A program made the translations under genes and the position numbers. A stretch of 33,932 bases of DNA from Acidobacteriota bacterium (lineage in GTDB: Bacteria > Acidobacteriota > Polarisedimenticolia > Gp22-AA2 > AA152). Below are positions 16,163 to 25,001 of this stretch, in pieces (within the stretch, counting starts at the first letter, position 1; each line of letters begins with the position of its first letter). Under the pieces are notes generated by a model that saw nothing but the letters and a program-made list of their open reading frames with translations, did not search any database and had not been told where the DNA came from. The stretch is from assembly GCA_003222305.1 (NCBI GenBank), contig QHVQ01000014.1:1-33932 (forward strand). Reading direction: 5' to 3'.

Positions 16163-17602
16163 ATGGCCACTCGGAAGACCTCCATCAAGCCCACCCATTT
16201 CCCAGAGCCCAGGCCGCGGGAAGTCAGCGTCCTGGTGCTGGCCGCAGGCGAGGGAAAGCGCATGCTCTCCCGTCACTCCAAAGTGGTCCACCCGTTGGCT
16301 GGCAAGCCCATGGTCCGCTACGTGGTGGACGCGGCACTGGCCATGGGGGCGAGCCGGGTGTTGGTGGTGGTGGGAAGCCGGGGGGAGGAGGTCAAGGCAG
16401 CCATCGGCGCGCACGACAAGCGCATTGGTTTCTGCGTCCAAGAGCGGCCCCTCGGAACGGGACACGCGGTGCTCTCCGCTGAGAAGGCGCTGAAGGGTGC
16501 GGAAGGGACTCTTCTGATCGTCAACGGCGATCTCCCCTCCCTACGGGCGGAGACGCTCCAGGGGTTTCTCTCCACCCATCGCCAGAGCGGCGTCCCCCTG
16601 ACCCTGGTGACCGCAGTCCTCTCGGACCCGGGAAGCTACGGGCGCATCGTCCGCAACTACAACTCCGAAGTGGCCCGCATCGTGGAGGCCACCGATGCCA
16701 GCTCCGAAGAGAAGCAGATCAAGGAGATCAACGCGGGCATTTACTGCGTTGAGATCGACCACCTCTTCAAGAACCTCAAGCTGGTAGGCGCCAACAACGC
16801 CCAGGGCGAGGTCTATCTCACCGACCTGGTGGAGATCCTCAAGAAGAATCACGCCAAGGTGGCCGCCTACTGCCACCCGGAGCCCGAGGAAGTCCTGGGA
16901 GTCAACAACCGGCGCGAGCATGCCCGCGCGGCGAAGACCCTCTTTCTGCGCAAGGCCGCCGAGCTGATGGATGCTGGCGTCTCGATACTGGATCCTGATG
17001 GCACCTATGTCGATGCCGATGTGAAGGTCGGCCGGGATACGCTGCTCTACCCCGGCACGATTCTGGAGGGGGACACGATTATTGGCGAAGGGTGCCGGAT
17101 CGGTCCCGGGACCCGAATCGTGAGCTCGACCCTCGCGAACGGGGTGGAGGTGCTGGATTACTGCGTCATCCGTCAGGCGCGTCTGGGCCGGGGCGTGCGG
17201 GTGGGGCCGTTCGCCCATCTAAGGCCCGAGACCGACCTGGCTGAAGAGGTGAGGATCGGAAATTTCGTGGAGACCAAGAAGAGCAAGATCGGGCGCGGGA
17301 GCAAGGCGAATCACCTGGCTTACCTGGGTGACTCGGAGATCGGCGCAGGGGTCAACGTGGGGGCCGGGACCATCACCTGCAACTACGACGGAGAGAAGAA
17401 GCACAAGACCGTCCTCGAGGACGATGTGTTTATTGGAAGCGACAGCCAGCTCGTAGCGCCGGTGAAGGTGCACCGCGGAGCTTACGTGGGTGCCGGCTCC
17501 ACCATCACCAAGGATGTTCCCCCTTACAGTTTGGCGATCGCCCGGGGGCGGCAGGTGGTGGTGGAGAATTGGGTCAAGCGCCGCAAGAAGAAGCGTCGTT
17601 GA
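16163..17602 (+). CDS. glmU: bifunctional UDP-GlcNAc pyrophosphorylase/GlcN-1-P acetyltransferase
   Basis: GlmU acetylates glucosamine-1-phosphate and then couples it to UTP, giving UDP-GlcNAc for peptidoglycan and lipid A. It has 479 aa from the ATG at 16163. A TTG nine bases upstream is an alternative. The N-terminal uridyltransferase domain has LAAGEGKRM at 26-34, LGTGHAV, VNGDLPSLR and EINAGIYCVE, with GEVYLTDLVEI after them. The C-terminal left-handed beta-helix shows hexapeptide repeats, ETKKSKIGRGSKANHLAYLG with the catalytic His, NVGAGTITCNYDG, and IGSDSQLVAPV. The gene includes about 20 extra residues before the first strand. GlmS (next gene) and GlmM (32034) complete the pathway inside this window. 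Confidence 0.97.
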   Translation: MATRKTSIKPTHFPEPRPREVSVLVLAAGEGKRMLSRHSKVVHPLAGKPMVRYVVDAALAMGASRVLVVVGSRGEEVKAAIGAHDKRIGFCVQERPLGTGHAVLSAEKALKGAEGTLLIVNGDLPSLRAETLQGFLSTHRQSGVPLTLVTAVLSDPGSYGRIVRNYNSEVARIVEATDASSEEKQIKEINAGIYCVEIDHLFKNLKLVGANNAQGEVYLTDLVEILKKNHAKVAAYCHPEPEEVLGVNNRREHARAAKTLFLRKAAELMDAGVSILDPDGTYVDADVKVGRDTLLYPGTILEGDTIIGEGCRIGPGTRIVSSTLANGVEVLDYCVIRQARLGRGVRVGPFAHLRPETDLAEEVRIGNFVETKKSKIGRGSKANHLAYLGDSEIGAGVNVGAGTITCNYDGEKKHKTVLEDDVFIGSDSQLVAPVKVHRGAYVGAGSTITKDVPPYSLAIARGRQVVVENWVKRRKKKRR

Positions 17603-17634
17603 AAGCGTGCGCGGTTGGCGGGCATCCGTGATTC

Positions 17635-17663
17635 TTGCAGGACCCCTCGAAAGCCTCTATATT
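17635..17663 (+). promoter_or_regulatory. sigma70-type promoter placed directly on the glmS start
   Basis: TTGCAG at 17635-17640, a 17-base spacer and TATATT at 17658-17663. The predicted start at about 17670-17671 is only three or four bases before the glmS ATG at 17674, so this promoter would make a leaderless mRNA. It lies in the 71-base glmU-glmS gap. Confidence 0.6.
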
Positions 17664-17673
17664 CGTTTCCACC

Positions 17674-19506
17674 ATGTGCGGCATCGTTGGATACATCGGC
17701 AATAAGCGCCTCACCAGCGTCCTCATGGACGGGTTGCGCCGGCTCGAGTACCGGGGATACGACTCGGCGGGACTGGCGGTAGTCAACGACAAGGGGCTGG
17801 AGGTGGTACGCTGCGCCGGTAAGCTGCGCGATCTGGAGGAGGCACTGCGTCTCACTCCGTTGGACGGAGCCTTTGGCGTGGGTCATACACGCTGGGCCAC
17901 GCATGGTCGCCCCACCGAGGAGAACGCCCATCCCCACCGGGACTGCACCGGCAACTTGGTAGTCGTCCACAACGGTATCATCGAAAACTACGTGGAGCTG
18001 AAGCACGAGCTACAGCAGCGCGGCCACGCCTTCAAGACCGAGACCGACACCGAAGTCATGGCTCATCTGTTCGAGGAGAAGCTCAAGGACCACCCCCTCG
18101 AAGAGGCGGTGCGTCTCTGCCTGCCTCGTCTGAGAGGGGTCTACGCCATCTGCGTCATTGCCGCCAATCAGCCGAAAAAGATTATCGCTGCCCGCAATGG
18201 CCCCCCGCTGGTGGTAGGTCTGGGCAAGAACGAATACTTCGTCGCGTCGGACATCCCCGCGATTCTCCATCACACCCGCGACGTCTTTTTCCTGGACGAT
18301 CGGGAGGTGGCCATGGTCACCGATGCGGGCGCTCAGGTCAAGGATCTGGAAGGCCGCCCAGTCACCAAGAAGGTCCAACGGATCACCTGGGACCCCATCA
18401 TGGCCGAGAAGAGCGGGTTCAAGCACTTCATGCTCAAGGAAATCTACGAGCAGCCCCGAGCCGTCCGCGACACGCTTCGGGGGAGGGTCTCCTCCGAGAC
18501 CGGCAAGATCTTTCTGGAGGAGATGGATATATCTCCCGAGGAGTTTCGGAAGGTGCGCCGCATCTCCCTCGTGGCCTGCGGGACCTCCTGGCACGCGGCC
18601 CTCGTGGGAAAGTTTCTGCTGGAGCGGCTGGTGCGCGTGCCGGTGGAGGTGGACATCGGTTCCGAGTTCCGGTACCGGGACCCGATTCTCTTCCCCGAAG
18701 ATCTGGTGGTGGTGATTAGCCAGTCCGGAGAGACGGCCGACACTTTGGCCGCCCAACGCGAGGCGAAGGCCAAGGGGCTCAAGACCGTGGCTATCTGCAA
18801 CGTGGTGGGGAGCATGATCACCCGGGAGGCCGACGGCGTCATCTTCACCCATGCGGGACCCGAGATTGGGGTGGCCTCCACCAAAGCCTTCACGTGCCAG
18901 CTCGCCGCGCTGCAGCTCCTGGCCCTCCACCTGGCCGAAGTCCGAGGCACGCTGGAGCCCGAGAGCGCCAAGGAGCACATCGCGCAGCTCTTGCACCTAC
19001 CGGTGCTCATCGAAAAGATTCTCCAGACCGACCCGGCCATCGAGGAAGTGGCCAAGGAGTACTACCGTGCATCCGATTTCTTGTTCCTCGGGCGCGGGGT
19101 CAATTACCCCATTGCGCTGGAGGGAGCCCTCAAGTTGAAGGAGATTTCCTACATCCATGCCGAAGGCTATCCGGCGGGAGAGATGAAACATGGCCCTATC
19201 GCCCTCATCGACAGAAACCTCCCGGTGGTGGCCCTGGCCTTCGGCGACAAGGTGTTTGAGAAGATGATGGGAAACATCGAGGAGGTGAAGGCTCGCGAGG
19301 GACGCATCATCGCCGTGACCCAGGAGGGGAACGGAACCCTGGCCAAGATGGCCAGTCACACCATCAGCATTCCCAAGACCGCCGACCTGCTCACCCCGAT
19401 TCTGGCGGTGATCCCGCTGCAGCTCCTGGCGTACCATATTGCACTCCGCCGTGGCTGCGACGTGGACCAGCCGCGAAACCTCGCCAAGAGCGTCACCGTC
19501 GAATAG
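17674..19506 (+). CDS. glmS: glutamine-fructose-6-phosphate aminotransferase (isomerizing)
   Basis: GlmS makes glucosamine-6-phosphate from fructose-6-phosphate and glutamine, the entry step of amino-sugar synthesis. It has 610 aa. The start must be the ATG at 17674, because the nucleophile is the Cys right after the initiator Met (MCGIVGYIG). The glutaminase domain has [31 protein letters not shown] and NGIIENY. Two SIS sugar-isomerase domains follow, with [38 protein letters not shown] and KHGPIAL. The C-terminal tail [13 protein letters not shown] is canonical. No ribosome site precedes the ATG, and a good promoter ends ten bases upstream, so translation may be leaderless. I see no glmS ribozyme or long leader that would give GlcN6P feedback at the RNA level. 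Confidence 0.98.
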   Translation: MCGIVGYIGNKRLTSVLMDGLRRLEYRGYDSAGLAVVNDKGLEVVRCAGKLRDLEEALRLTPLDGAFGVGHTRWATHGRPTEENAHPHRDCTGNLVVVHNGIIENYVELKHELQQRGHAFKTETDTEVMAHLFEEKLKDHPLEEAVRLCLPRLRGVYAICVIAANQPKKIIAARNGPPLVVGLGKNEYFVASDIPAILHHTRDVFFLDDREVAMVTDAGAQVKDLEGRPVTKKVQRITWDPIMAEKSGFKHFMLKEIYEQPRAVRDTLRGRVSSETGKIFLEEMDISPEEFRKVRRISLVACGTSWHAALVGKFLLERLVRVPVEVDIGSEFRYRDPILFPEDLVVVISQSGETADTLAAQREAKAKGLKTVAICNVVGSMITREADGVIFTHAGPEIGVASTKAFTCQLAALQLLALHLAEVRGTLEPESAKEHIAQLLHLPVLIEKILQTDPAIEEVAKEYYRASDFLFLGRGVNYPIALEGALKLKEISYIHAEGYPAGEMKHGPIALIDRNLPVVALAFGDKVFEKMMGNIEEVKAREGRIIAVTQEGNGTLAKMASHTISIPKTADLLTPILAVIPLQLLAYHIALRRGCDVDQPRNLAKSVTVE

Positions 19507-19630
19507 CATCCAGCGCCTGCCCCCCGCTTACCTGCATCCAAATCCCACGAGAAATCCGTTGAGTGTTCTCTCTATGCTATTCTTCCGACCGTCCCGGACG
19601 AATTAAACGAGATCATCGCCGAAAGAGCCG

Positions 19631-21790
19631 ATGCTTCTGGACTCCCTCAACGAAAAGCAGCGTGAGGCCGTGCTCGCCACTGAACAGCCTCTCCTGATCC
19701 TGGCCGGCGCCGGCTCGGGGAAGACGCGGGTCATCGTCCACCGGGTTGCTCATCTTATCGGCTCAGGGACGGCTCGGCCCGAGGAAATCTTCGCCGTCAC
19801 CTTCACGAATAAGGCCGCCGGCGAGATGAAGACACGGGTGGCGAATCTGTTGAGTGCGGACCCCGGCGGCACCTGGATCTCGACCTTCCATTCCCTCGGG
19901 CTGCGGATCCTGCGCGTGGAGGGAGAACGGCTCGGGTACCGCCGAGGTTTCGTGATCTACGATGACGACGACCAGATGGCACTCATCAGGGACCTCCTCC
20001 GAGAGGAAGCGGTGGACGAAAAGAGCTTCCCGCCGCGCCGGGTGCTGTCGGCCATCAGTCGCGCCAAGAACCGGACGGTGACCCCCGAGGGCTTCCAGGC
20101 TTCCGACGTTTCGATCGGGAGCGGAACCATCGCCCGACTCTACGAGCGGTACTCCCAGCGATTGCGCTCCGCGAACGCCATGGATTTCGACGATCTGATC
20201 GTGCTGACGCTGAGGCTTCTGGAGACCGACGAGGAAGTGTCCGAGCGCTGGAGCGGGAGATGCCGCTACTTGCTGGTAGACGAATACCAGGACACCAACC
20301 ATTCCCAGTACCGTCTTATACGGGCGCTGTCCCGTTCCCATGGAAACGTCTGCTGCGTGGGAGATGAAGACCAGTCTATCTACCGATTCCGCGGAGCGGA
20401 CATCAACAACATCTTGAGCTTCGAGCGCGACTTCCCAGGAACGCGAATCATCAAGCTGGAGCAGAACTACCGTTCGACGAAGGTCATCCTGGAGGCCGCC
20501 TCCTCGGTGGTGTCCAACAACCGGAGCCGAATCGGCAAGGCCTTGTGGACCGAAAACGACGCGGGGGAAAACATCGACCTTTTCTGTGCCGGCGACGACG
20601 TGGAGGAGGCGCATTTCGTGGCGGAGGAGATCGCCAAGCTCGATGGATCCCATACCGATTTCGCCATCCTGTACCGCACCAACGCCCAGTCGCGTTTGTT
20701 TGAGGAGGCCCTGGCGCGACGCAGCATTCCGTACCTCATGATTGGCGGCGTCCGGTTCTACGAGCGCAGAGAAGTCAAAGATCTGATCGCCTACCTGCGC
20801 CTGCTGGTCAACCCGGTCGACGAAGTCTCTTGGAAGCGGATCGTCAACGTGCCTCCCCGGGAGATCGGGAAGGGGACCTCGGACACGGTGGCGGAGGTGG
20901 CCGTTCGCGAGAAGCTCCCCCTCTCCGGCGCGGCTCACGTCTCTCTGCATCGATCCTTGCTTACCGTGCGCGGCGAACGGTCGCTGAAGAGCTTTCTGGA
21001 CCTCCTGGAAAACCTTCGGGTCGAGCTGACGGAAATGGAGCCTGGAGAGTTCGTCGCACACTTGATCCAGCGGATCGGATACCGGGACTATCTCGAGAGG
21101 TCCAGCCCGCAGGACGCGGAATCAAGGCTCGAGAACGTGGACGAGCTGGTTGCCGCGGTGGGGGAATACGCCGGCGTCGATGGAATCCAACAGTTCCTGG
21201 AGCGCACCGCGCTGCTCTCGGAGGTGGAAAACGTCCAGGGGTCGGAAGGCGTGTCCCTGATGACGCTTCACTGCGCCAAGGGCCTGGAGTTTCCCGTGGT
21301 TTTTCTCGTGGGCATGGAGGAGAACCTCTTCCCTCACGCCCATAGTCGGGAGGACCCGGAGGACCTGGAGGAGGAGCGGCGCCTTTGCTATGTGGGGATG
21401 ACACGCGCCAAGCAACGCCTTGTCCTCACGCGGGCTACCTCCCGGCGGCTCTTCGGCCGAAGCCAGTTCAACGAACCGTCACGCTTTTTGGAGGAGATCC
21501 CCTCCCACTTGCTGCGCGACCTCTCACGACGGGCCATGGCCCGCCCCGCGCTTCCCTTGGCCGAGCGACGGCACAGCTACGCTCCGGATCCGGACGAGGC
21601 CGGGGAGCACCGTGAAAGCCAAGGGGCGGGTCCGTTCAAGTTGGGGAAGCGGGTCCATCACCCGGAGTACGGGATCGGCACCATCATCGGCGTGGAAGGG
21701 TCGGGAGACTCGTTGAAGCTCACCGTCTCCTTCTCGGTCTACGGCTCCAAGAAGTTCCTGCCCAAATACGCTCCCCTCGAGCCGATCTGA
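19631..21790 (+). CDS. pcrA: UvrD/PcrA-type ATP-dependent DNA helicase
   Basis: SF1A 3'-5' helicase involved in nucleotide excision repair, replication restart and displacement of RNA polymerase. It has 719 aa. All motifs are present: AGAGSGKT at 25-32 (I), FTNKAAGEMKTR (Ia), LLVDEYQDTNHSQ (II), VGDEDQSIYRFRGAD (III), LEQNYRST (IV), MTLHCAKGLEFPVVFLVG (V) and YVGMTRAKQRL (VI). The C-terminal 50 residues (GKRVHHPEYGIGTIIGVEG) form the Tudor-like module that binds RNA polymerase in PcrA/UvrD. The 124 bases upstream contain an extended -10 (TGCTATTCT, 19575-19583) but no good -35. The ATG lacks a strong ribosome site. It converges with the VOC gene, stops being only five bases apart, so there is no room for a terminator between them. 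Confidence 0.96.
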   Translation: MLLDSLNEKQREAVLATEQPLLILAGAGSGKTRVIVHRVAHLIGSGTARPEEIFAVTFTNKAAGEMKTRVANLLSADPGGTWISTFHSLGLRILRVEGERLGYRRGFVIYDDDDQMALIRDLLREEAVDEKSFPPRRVLSAISRAKNRTVTPEGFQASDVSIGSGTIARLYERYSQRLRSANAMDFDDLIVLTLRLLETDEEVSERWSGRCRYLLVDEYQDTNHSQYRLIRALSRSHGNVCCVGDEDQSIYRFRGADINNILSFERDFPGTRIIKLEQNYRSTKVILEAASSVVSNNRSRIGKALWTENDAGENIDLFCAGDDVEEAHFVAEEIAKLDGSHTDFAILYRTNAQSRLFEEALARRSIPYLMIGGVRFYERREVKDLIAYLRLLVNPVDEVSWKRIVNVPPREIGKGTSDTVAEVAVREKLPLSGAAHVSLHRSLLTVRGERSLKSFLDLLENLRVELTEMEPGEFVAHLIQRIGYRDYLERSSPQDAESRLENVDELVAAVGEYAGVDGIQQFLERTALLSEVENVQGSEGVSLMTLHCAKGLEFPVVFLVGMEENLFPHAHSREDPEDLEEERRLCYVGMTRAKQRLVLTRATSRRLFGRSQFNEPSRFLEEIPSHLLRDLSRRAMARPALPLAERRHSYAPDPDEAGEHRESQGAGPFKLGKRVHHPEYGIGTIIGVEGSGDSLKLTVSFSVYGSKKFLPKYAPLEPI

Positions 21791-21795
21791 ATCTC

Positions 21796-22179
21796 TTAGT
21801 GGTGAGTCTCGCCGAGGGCGATCTCGAGACCGTCGGGATCGAGAAGCGTTGCGATGCGGCCGCCGGGTCCGCCGTCGGTGGGAGGTTGGACGAATGTCAC
21901 GCCCTTCGCTGTGAGGTCTCGATAGACTTGGTCGAGGTTTTTCACTTCGAAGGAGATGCCGACTCGGCCTGCGATGGGCTGCCCATCAGAACTCTTCTCG
22001 GGGATGGCGGCCACCGGTGGCGCGCCGGCCTTGAGGGCGAGGCGAGTGCCCAGGGTCGCAAACTCCGCCCAATCATCGGACTCAAATTTGAGGGGCACTC
22101 CCAGGACATCTCGATAGAACTCGACGGAGCGTTTCAGGTCGGAGACGATGATCCGGCTGTAGCCTACTTTGCTCATCAT
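21796..22179 (-). CDS. VOC/glyoxalase-fold protein
   Basis: A 127-aa vicinal-oxygen-chelate superfamily protein with one pair of beta-alpha-beta-beta-beta modules. VGYSRIIVSDLKRSVEFYRDVLGVPL is the first module (positions 5-30), and VGISFEVKNLDQVYRDLTAKGV opens the second. The end DPDGLEIALGE carries the usual C-terminal glutamate ligand position. The His normally found in the first strand is replaced (YSRI), so a glyoxalase I activity is doubtful. It could be a dioxygenase-like, resistance-type or non-catalytic member, and substrate cannot be inferred. Two ATGs in a row lie at 22179 and 22176, with AAGGAG about ten bases upstream. It has its own promoter at 22231-22259 and is transcribed separately from the hem genes behind it. 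Confidence 0.88.
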   Translation of the reverse strand: MMSKVGYSRIIVSDLKRSVEFYRDVLGVPLKFESDDWAEFATLGTRLALKAGAPPVAAIPEKSSDGQPIAGRVGISFEVKNLDQVYRDLTAKGVTFVQPPTDGGPGGRIATLLDPDGLEIALGETHH

Positions 22180-22230
22180 GGCTGGGCGACTCCTTCTCAG
22201 GCCGGGTCCAGATCCATGGAAAGTGAAACC

Positions 22231-22259
22231 ATCCTAGCCACCCCACCCGGATCTGTCAA
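22231..22259 (-). promoter_or_regulatory. sigma70-type promoter for the VOC gene
   Basis: Read on the minus strand: TTGACA (22259-22254), 17-base spacer, TAGGAT (22236-22231). The predicted start near 22224 leaves a leader of about 45 bases carrying AAGGAG. The remaining sequence up to the hemL stop at 22350 holds nothing else I can identify. Confidence 0.6.
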
Positions 22260-22349
22260 TCCTCAAACTTCTTTCTCGATTACGTTTTTGTAGGATGGCG
22301 CCTGCCAGGCAGTACCTCTCCCTGCCGGAGGCAATAACCGAGTCGATCT

Positions 22350-23594
22350 TCATCCGGCAAGCTCTCGCAGCGCGTGGACCGCGGCGTCGACGGTGCGGTC
22401 CACGTCTTCCACGGTATGCGCTGCCGAGAGGAACGTCGCCTCATACTGGGCCGGCGGCAGGTAGATTCCTTGCTCCAGCATCCTGTGAAAGAACACCGAA
22501 TAGCTGTGCCTGTCCGACTTAGAGGCCGAGGCGAAATCGTTCACGGCGGAACCGTTGAAGAACGGAGTAAGCATTGAAGCAAAGCGGTTCACGGTGAGAG
22601 GTACCCTCGCGTCCCGCGCAGCGGCTGACAGTCCCTCGGCCAGCCGCCTGCAGAGAGATTCGAGCCGCGCGTAAGGGTTGAGCTTCTTGAGCGCTCGCAG
22701 GGTTGCCAGACCTGCCGTCATCGCCAGGGGGTTTCCTGAAAGGGTCCCGGCCTGGTAGATGGGGCCCACCGGCGCCATTCGGTCCATCAGGTCGGCCCTC
22801 CCGCCGTAGGCCCCCACGGGCAGGCCCCCGCCCACAATCTTGCCCAGTGTCGTGAGGTCGGGCACAACGCCGAAGCGTTCCTGGGCCCCGCCGTAGGCCA
22901 CGCGAAAGCCTGTGATTACCTCATCGAAGATGAGAAGACTTCCCTGCTCCTTGGTGATGCGGCGCGCCGCCTCCAAATAGCCCGGTGCGGGAGCCACCAC
23001 TCCCATGTTTGCCGCCACGGGCTCCAGGATGAGAGCGGCGATCCGGCTGCCACTCTCGTCGAAGACCCGTTGCAGGCTGGAAACGTTGTTGTAGGGCACC
23101 AGCAACGTCTGGGCCGCGGCCGGTCCTGATCCGGCCGAGATCAGCAGCCCGTCCACATGACCGTGGTAACATCCTTCGGCTTTCACGATTAAGTCGCGGC
23201 CGGTGGCGCCGCGGGCCAGCCGAAGGGCGGAGAGGGTTGCCTCCGTTCCGGAATTCACCATTCGGACCTTCTCGACGGATGGGACTGCCTCCACCACCTC
23301 GCGAGCAAGTTCCACCTCGGTTTGTGTGGGAGCCCCGAAGGAGGTTCCGAACTCCAACGCCTCTCGCAGAGCTGCCACGATTTCCTCCCGAGCATGCCCC
23401 AGGATCAAAGGGCCCCAGGAGCCCAGGTAATCCAGGTACTCCCTCCCGTCCACGTCCCAAACCCGGCTGCCTTTGCCCCGCGCAATGAACAGGGGCATGC
23501 CCCCGACGGCTTTGAAAGCGCGAACGGGTGAGTTCACGCCTCCTGGAATGAGGCCGAGTGCCTGCTCAAAGAGATCATGGGATCGATTGGACAC
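22350..23594 (-). CDS. hemL: glutamate-1-semialdehyde 2,1-aminomutase
   Basis: HemL converts glutamate-1-semialdehyde to 5-aminolevulinate in the C5 route to haem, using PLP. It has 414 aa from the GTG at 23594. LIPGGVNSPVRAF is at 15-27, MVNSGTEATLSALRLARG follows, and GCYHGHVDG comes next. FDEVITGFR is at 223-231, and the PLP lysine is Lys252 in LGKIVGGGLPVGAYGG. The chosen GTG gives the family's short lead before LIPGGVNSPVR. A second GTG at 23624 overlaps the hemB stop (GTGA) and would add ten residues, and it is a real alternative given the coupled gene style here. Downstream of hemB, it makes the substrate of that enzyme. Its use implies the glutamyl-tRNA (C5) pathway and not ALA synthase. 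Confidence 0.96.
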   Translation of the reverse strand: MSNRSHDLFEQALGLIPGGVNSPVRAFKAVGGMPLFIARGKGSRVWDVDGREYLDYLGSWGPLILGHAREEIVAALREALEFGTSFGAPTQTEVELAREVVEAVPSVEKVRMVNSGTEATLSALRLARGATGRDLIVKAEGCYHGHVDGLLISAGSGPAAAQTLLVPYNNVSSLQRVFDESGSRIAALILEPVAANMGVVAPAPGYLEAARRITKEQGSLLIFDEVITGFRVAYGGAQERFGVVPDLTTLGKIVGGGLPVGAYGGRADLMDRMAPVGPIYQAGTLSGNPLAMTAGLATLRALKKLNPYARLESLCRRLAEGLSAAARDARVPLTVNRFASMLTPFFNGSAVNDFASASKSDRHSYSVFFHRMLEQGIYLPPAQYEATFLSAAHTVEDVDRTVDAAVHALRELAG

Positions 23595-23620
23595 GAGACA
23601 TCCGGAGAGATGGAGAGATC

Positions 23621-24595
23621 TCACCCCGCCTTCAGTAGACTGGCCGCTTCCTTGGCGAAGTAGGTGAGGACGAGATCGGCGCCCGCACGCCGGATGGCGG
23701 TGAGGGACTCCAAGATGACAAGCTTTCGATCGACCCAGCCCCGCTCGGCCGCCGCGGAGATCATCGAGTATTCGCCGCTCACCTGGTAGGCAGCGACGGG
23801 CACTTGAAAGGCCTCTCGGACCCTTCGGATGATGTCGAGGCAGGGAAGAGCTGGCTTCACCATGATCAGATCAGCTCCCTCTTGCAGGTCCAAGGCCACT
23901 TCACGCATCGCCTCGCGGGCATTCGCAGGATCCATTTGGTACGCTTTCCGATCCCCAAACTGGGGCGTGGAGCCGGCCGCTTCTCGGAAGGGCCCGTAAA
24001 AGGCCGAGGCGTATTTGGCTGCGTACGAAAGGATGGGCGTCTGCGTAAGCCCCTGTTCGTCCAGGGCACGACGTATGGCGGCCACGCGCCCGTCCATCAT
24101 GTCGGAAGGGGCGACCATGTCGGCCCCGGCTCGGGCCTGGGAGATTGCGGTCCTCGCCAGCAGTGCCAGGGTGGGGTCGTTGAGGACCTCTCCCTTGTCG
24201 ATTTTCCCGCAGTGGCCATGGTCGGTGTATTCGCACAGGCAGACGTCGGTGATCACGAACAGCCCGGGGACCTGCCTCTTCAAGGCACGGACCGCTTCTT
24301 GAACGATGCCGTCCTCCGCCCAGGCGCCGCTCCCTTCCGCGTCTTTATGCGGGGGGATACCGAAGAGAATAACCGCGGGAACACCGAGGGAGAGGGCTTC
24401 CTCCCCTTCCGCCGCCGCCTCCTCCACGGACAGGCGAAAGCAGCCAGGCATCGCCTGGATAGGATCGCGAACACCACGGCCTGGACAGACGAAAACGGGG
24501 TAGATGAAATCGGAGGCTGAAAGCTCCGTTTCTCGGACCATCCGTCGGAGGACTTCGCTCCTCCTGAGTCTTCGAGGACGCTCCACTGGAAACAC
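23621..24595 (-). CDS. hemB: delta-aminolevulinic acid dehydratase (porphobilinogen synthase)
   Basis: HemB condenses two 5-aminolevulinates to porphobilinogen. It has 324 aa. The two Schiff-base lysines are Lys194 in [15 protein letters not shown] and Lys247 in [10 protein letters not shown]. The metal site [14 protein letters not shown] keeps Cys119, Cys121 and Cys129, so this is the zinc-dependent type and not the Asp-rich Mg type. [15 protein letters not shown] and [10 protein letters not shown] are also present. The start is a GTG at 24595 with GGAGG seven bases upstream. It begins three bases after the stop of the small zinc protein and ends at the hemL junction, so the three form one operon. 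Confidence 0.97.
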   Translation of the reverse strand: MFPVERPRRLRRSEVLRRMVRETELSASDFIYPVFVCPGRGVRDPIQAMPGCFRLSVEEAAAEGEEALSLGVPAVILFGIPPHKDAEGSGAWAEDGIVQEAVRALKRQVPGLFVITDVCLCEYTDHGHCGKIDKGEVLNDPTLALLARTAISQARAGADMVAPSDMMDGRVAAIRRALDEQGLTQTPILSYAAKYASAFYGPFREAAGSTPQFGDRKAYQMDPANAREAMREVALDLQEGADLIMVKPALPCLDIIRRVREAFQVPVAAYQVSGEYSMISAAAERGWVDRKLVILESLTAIRRAGADLVLTYFAKEAASLLKAG

Positions 24596-24598
24596 CGC

Positions 24599-24787
24599 CT
24601 ACCCTCCGTCCTCGTCGATCTCATCCTCATCCTGATGGAAAAACATTTCGCCGCATCCACGACTACAGAAGGTCTGCCCGCTCTTGAGGAAGCGGCACTC
24701 TTCGCAGACCATCTTGTGGCAAATGGGGCACTTGTACAAGTACGCCTCCTCCTCGCCCGCGCCACACTGCACACATTCCTGGGCCAC
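24599..24787 (-). CDS. small cysteine-rich (zinc-ribbon-like) protein, unknown function
   Basis: A 62-aa protein I cannot name. The start is taken as GTG at 24787 because GGGAGG lies six bases upstream. The frame is open to 24856, but the extra residues look non-coding. It has three Cys pairs: CVQCG at 5-9, CPIC and CEEC in KCPICHKMVCEEC, and FCSRGCGEMFF. A His lies between the second and third pairs. The pattern fits a two-zinc ribbon or treble-clef fold. The tail HQDEDEIDEDGG is strongly acidic. It heads the hemB-hemL operon directly before a zinc-requiring HemB. A role as metal sensor, chaperone or transcription-associated zinc ribbon is possible but unproven. Confidence 0.75.
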   Translation of the reverse strand: MAQECVQCGAGEEEAYLYKCPICHKMVCEECRFLKSGQTFCSRGCGEMFFHQDEDEIDEDGG

Positions 24788-24813
24788 ACTAACCTCCCTA
24801 ATACTCGCGCCGG

Positions 24814-24842
24814 ATGATACCAGAGAGGCCCCCAGAAATCTA
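24814..24842 (-). promoter_or_regulatory. putative extended -10 promoter for zinc protein-hemB-hemL
   Basis: On the minus strand there is an extended -10, TGG then TATCAT (24822-24814), with a poor -35 (TAGATT, 24842-24837) at 17 bases. The predicted start near 24807 gives a leader of about 20 bases with the GGGAGG ribosome site. It is divergent from the tRNA promoter at 24874-24903. Confidence 0.45.
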
Positions 24843-24873
24843 GCGCTTTTAATCACTTAGCTCTCTCGAAGCC

Positions 24874-24903
24874 TTGACAGAGCCGTCCCGCATTCTCTAA
24901 AAT
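24874..24903 (+). promoter_or_regulatory. sigma70-type promoter for tRNA(CAU)-tilS-hpt
   Basis: TTGACA at 24874-24879, an 18-base spacer and TAAAAT at 24898-24903. The predicted start near 24910 is about ten bases before the tRNA. The three bases after the tRNA leave no room for another promoter, so it probably also drives tilS and hpt. Confidence 0.7.
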
Positions 24904-24919
24904 AAAGTGCCCTACCGGA

Positions 24920-24996
24920 GGCGGTGTAGCTCAGATGGTTAGAGCACGCGGCTCATATCCGCGGAGTCCGGGGTTCGAGTCCCTGCACCGCTACCA
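24920..24996 (+). tRNA. tRNA with CAU anticodon (Met elongator or Ile2)
   Basis: A full cloverleaf with encoded CCA (24994-24996). The acceptor stem GGCGGTG pairs with CACCGCT, with a G1-U72 wobble. The D arm is GCTC/GAGC and the anticodon stem CGCGG/CCGCG carries the loop CTCATAT, anticodon CAU. The T arm is CGGGG/CCCTG around TTCGAGT. It is not an initiator tRNA, because there is no 1-72 mismatch and no triple G-C block next to the anticodon loop. A CAU tRNA is either elongator Met or the Ile2 species that TilS modifies to read AUA. Position 38 is T and not the A of E. coli Ile2, which slightly favours Met. The next gene is tilS, which makes Ile2 attractive. Sequence alone does not settle it. 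Confidence 0.95.
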
Positions 24997-25001
24997 ACCC
25001 T

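Noticed and set aside
17603-17673. glmS ribozyme or riboswitch ahead of glmS
   Set aside because: The gap is only 71 bases and is filled by a promoter ending at the start codon; no ribozyme core is visible.
21796-22293. Plus-strand 164-codon frame opposite the VOC gene
   Set aside because: It is the antisense shadow of a clear VOC-family protein and has no promoter or ribosome site of its own.
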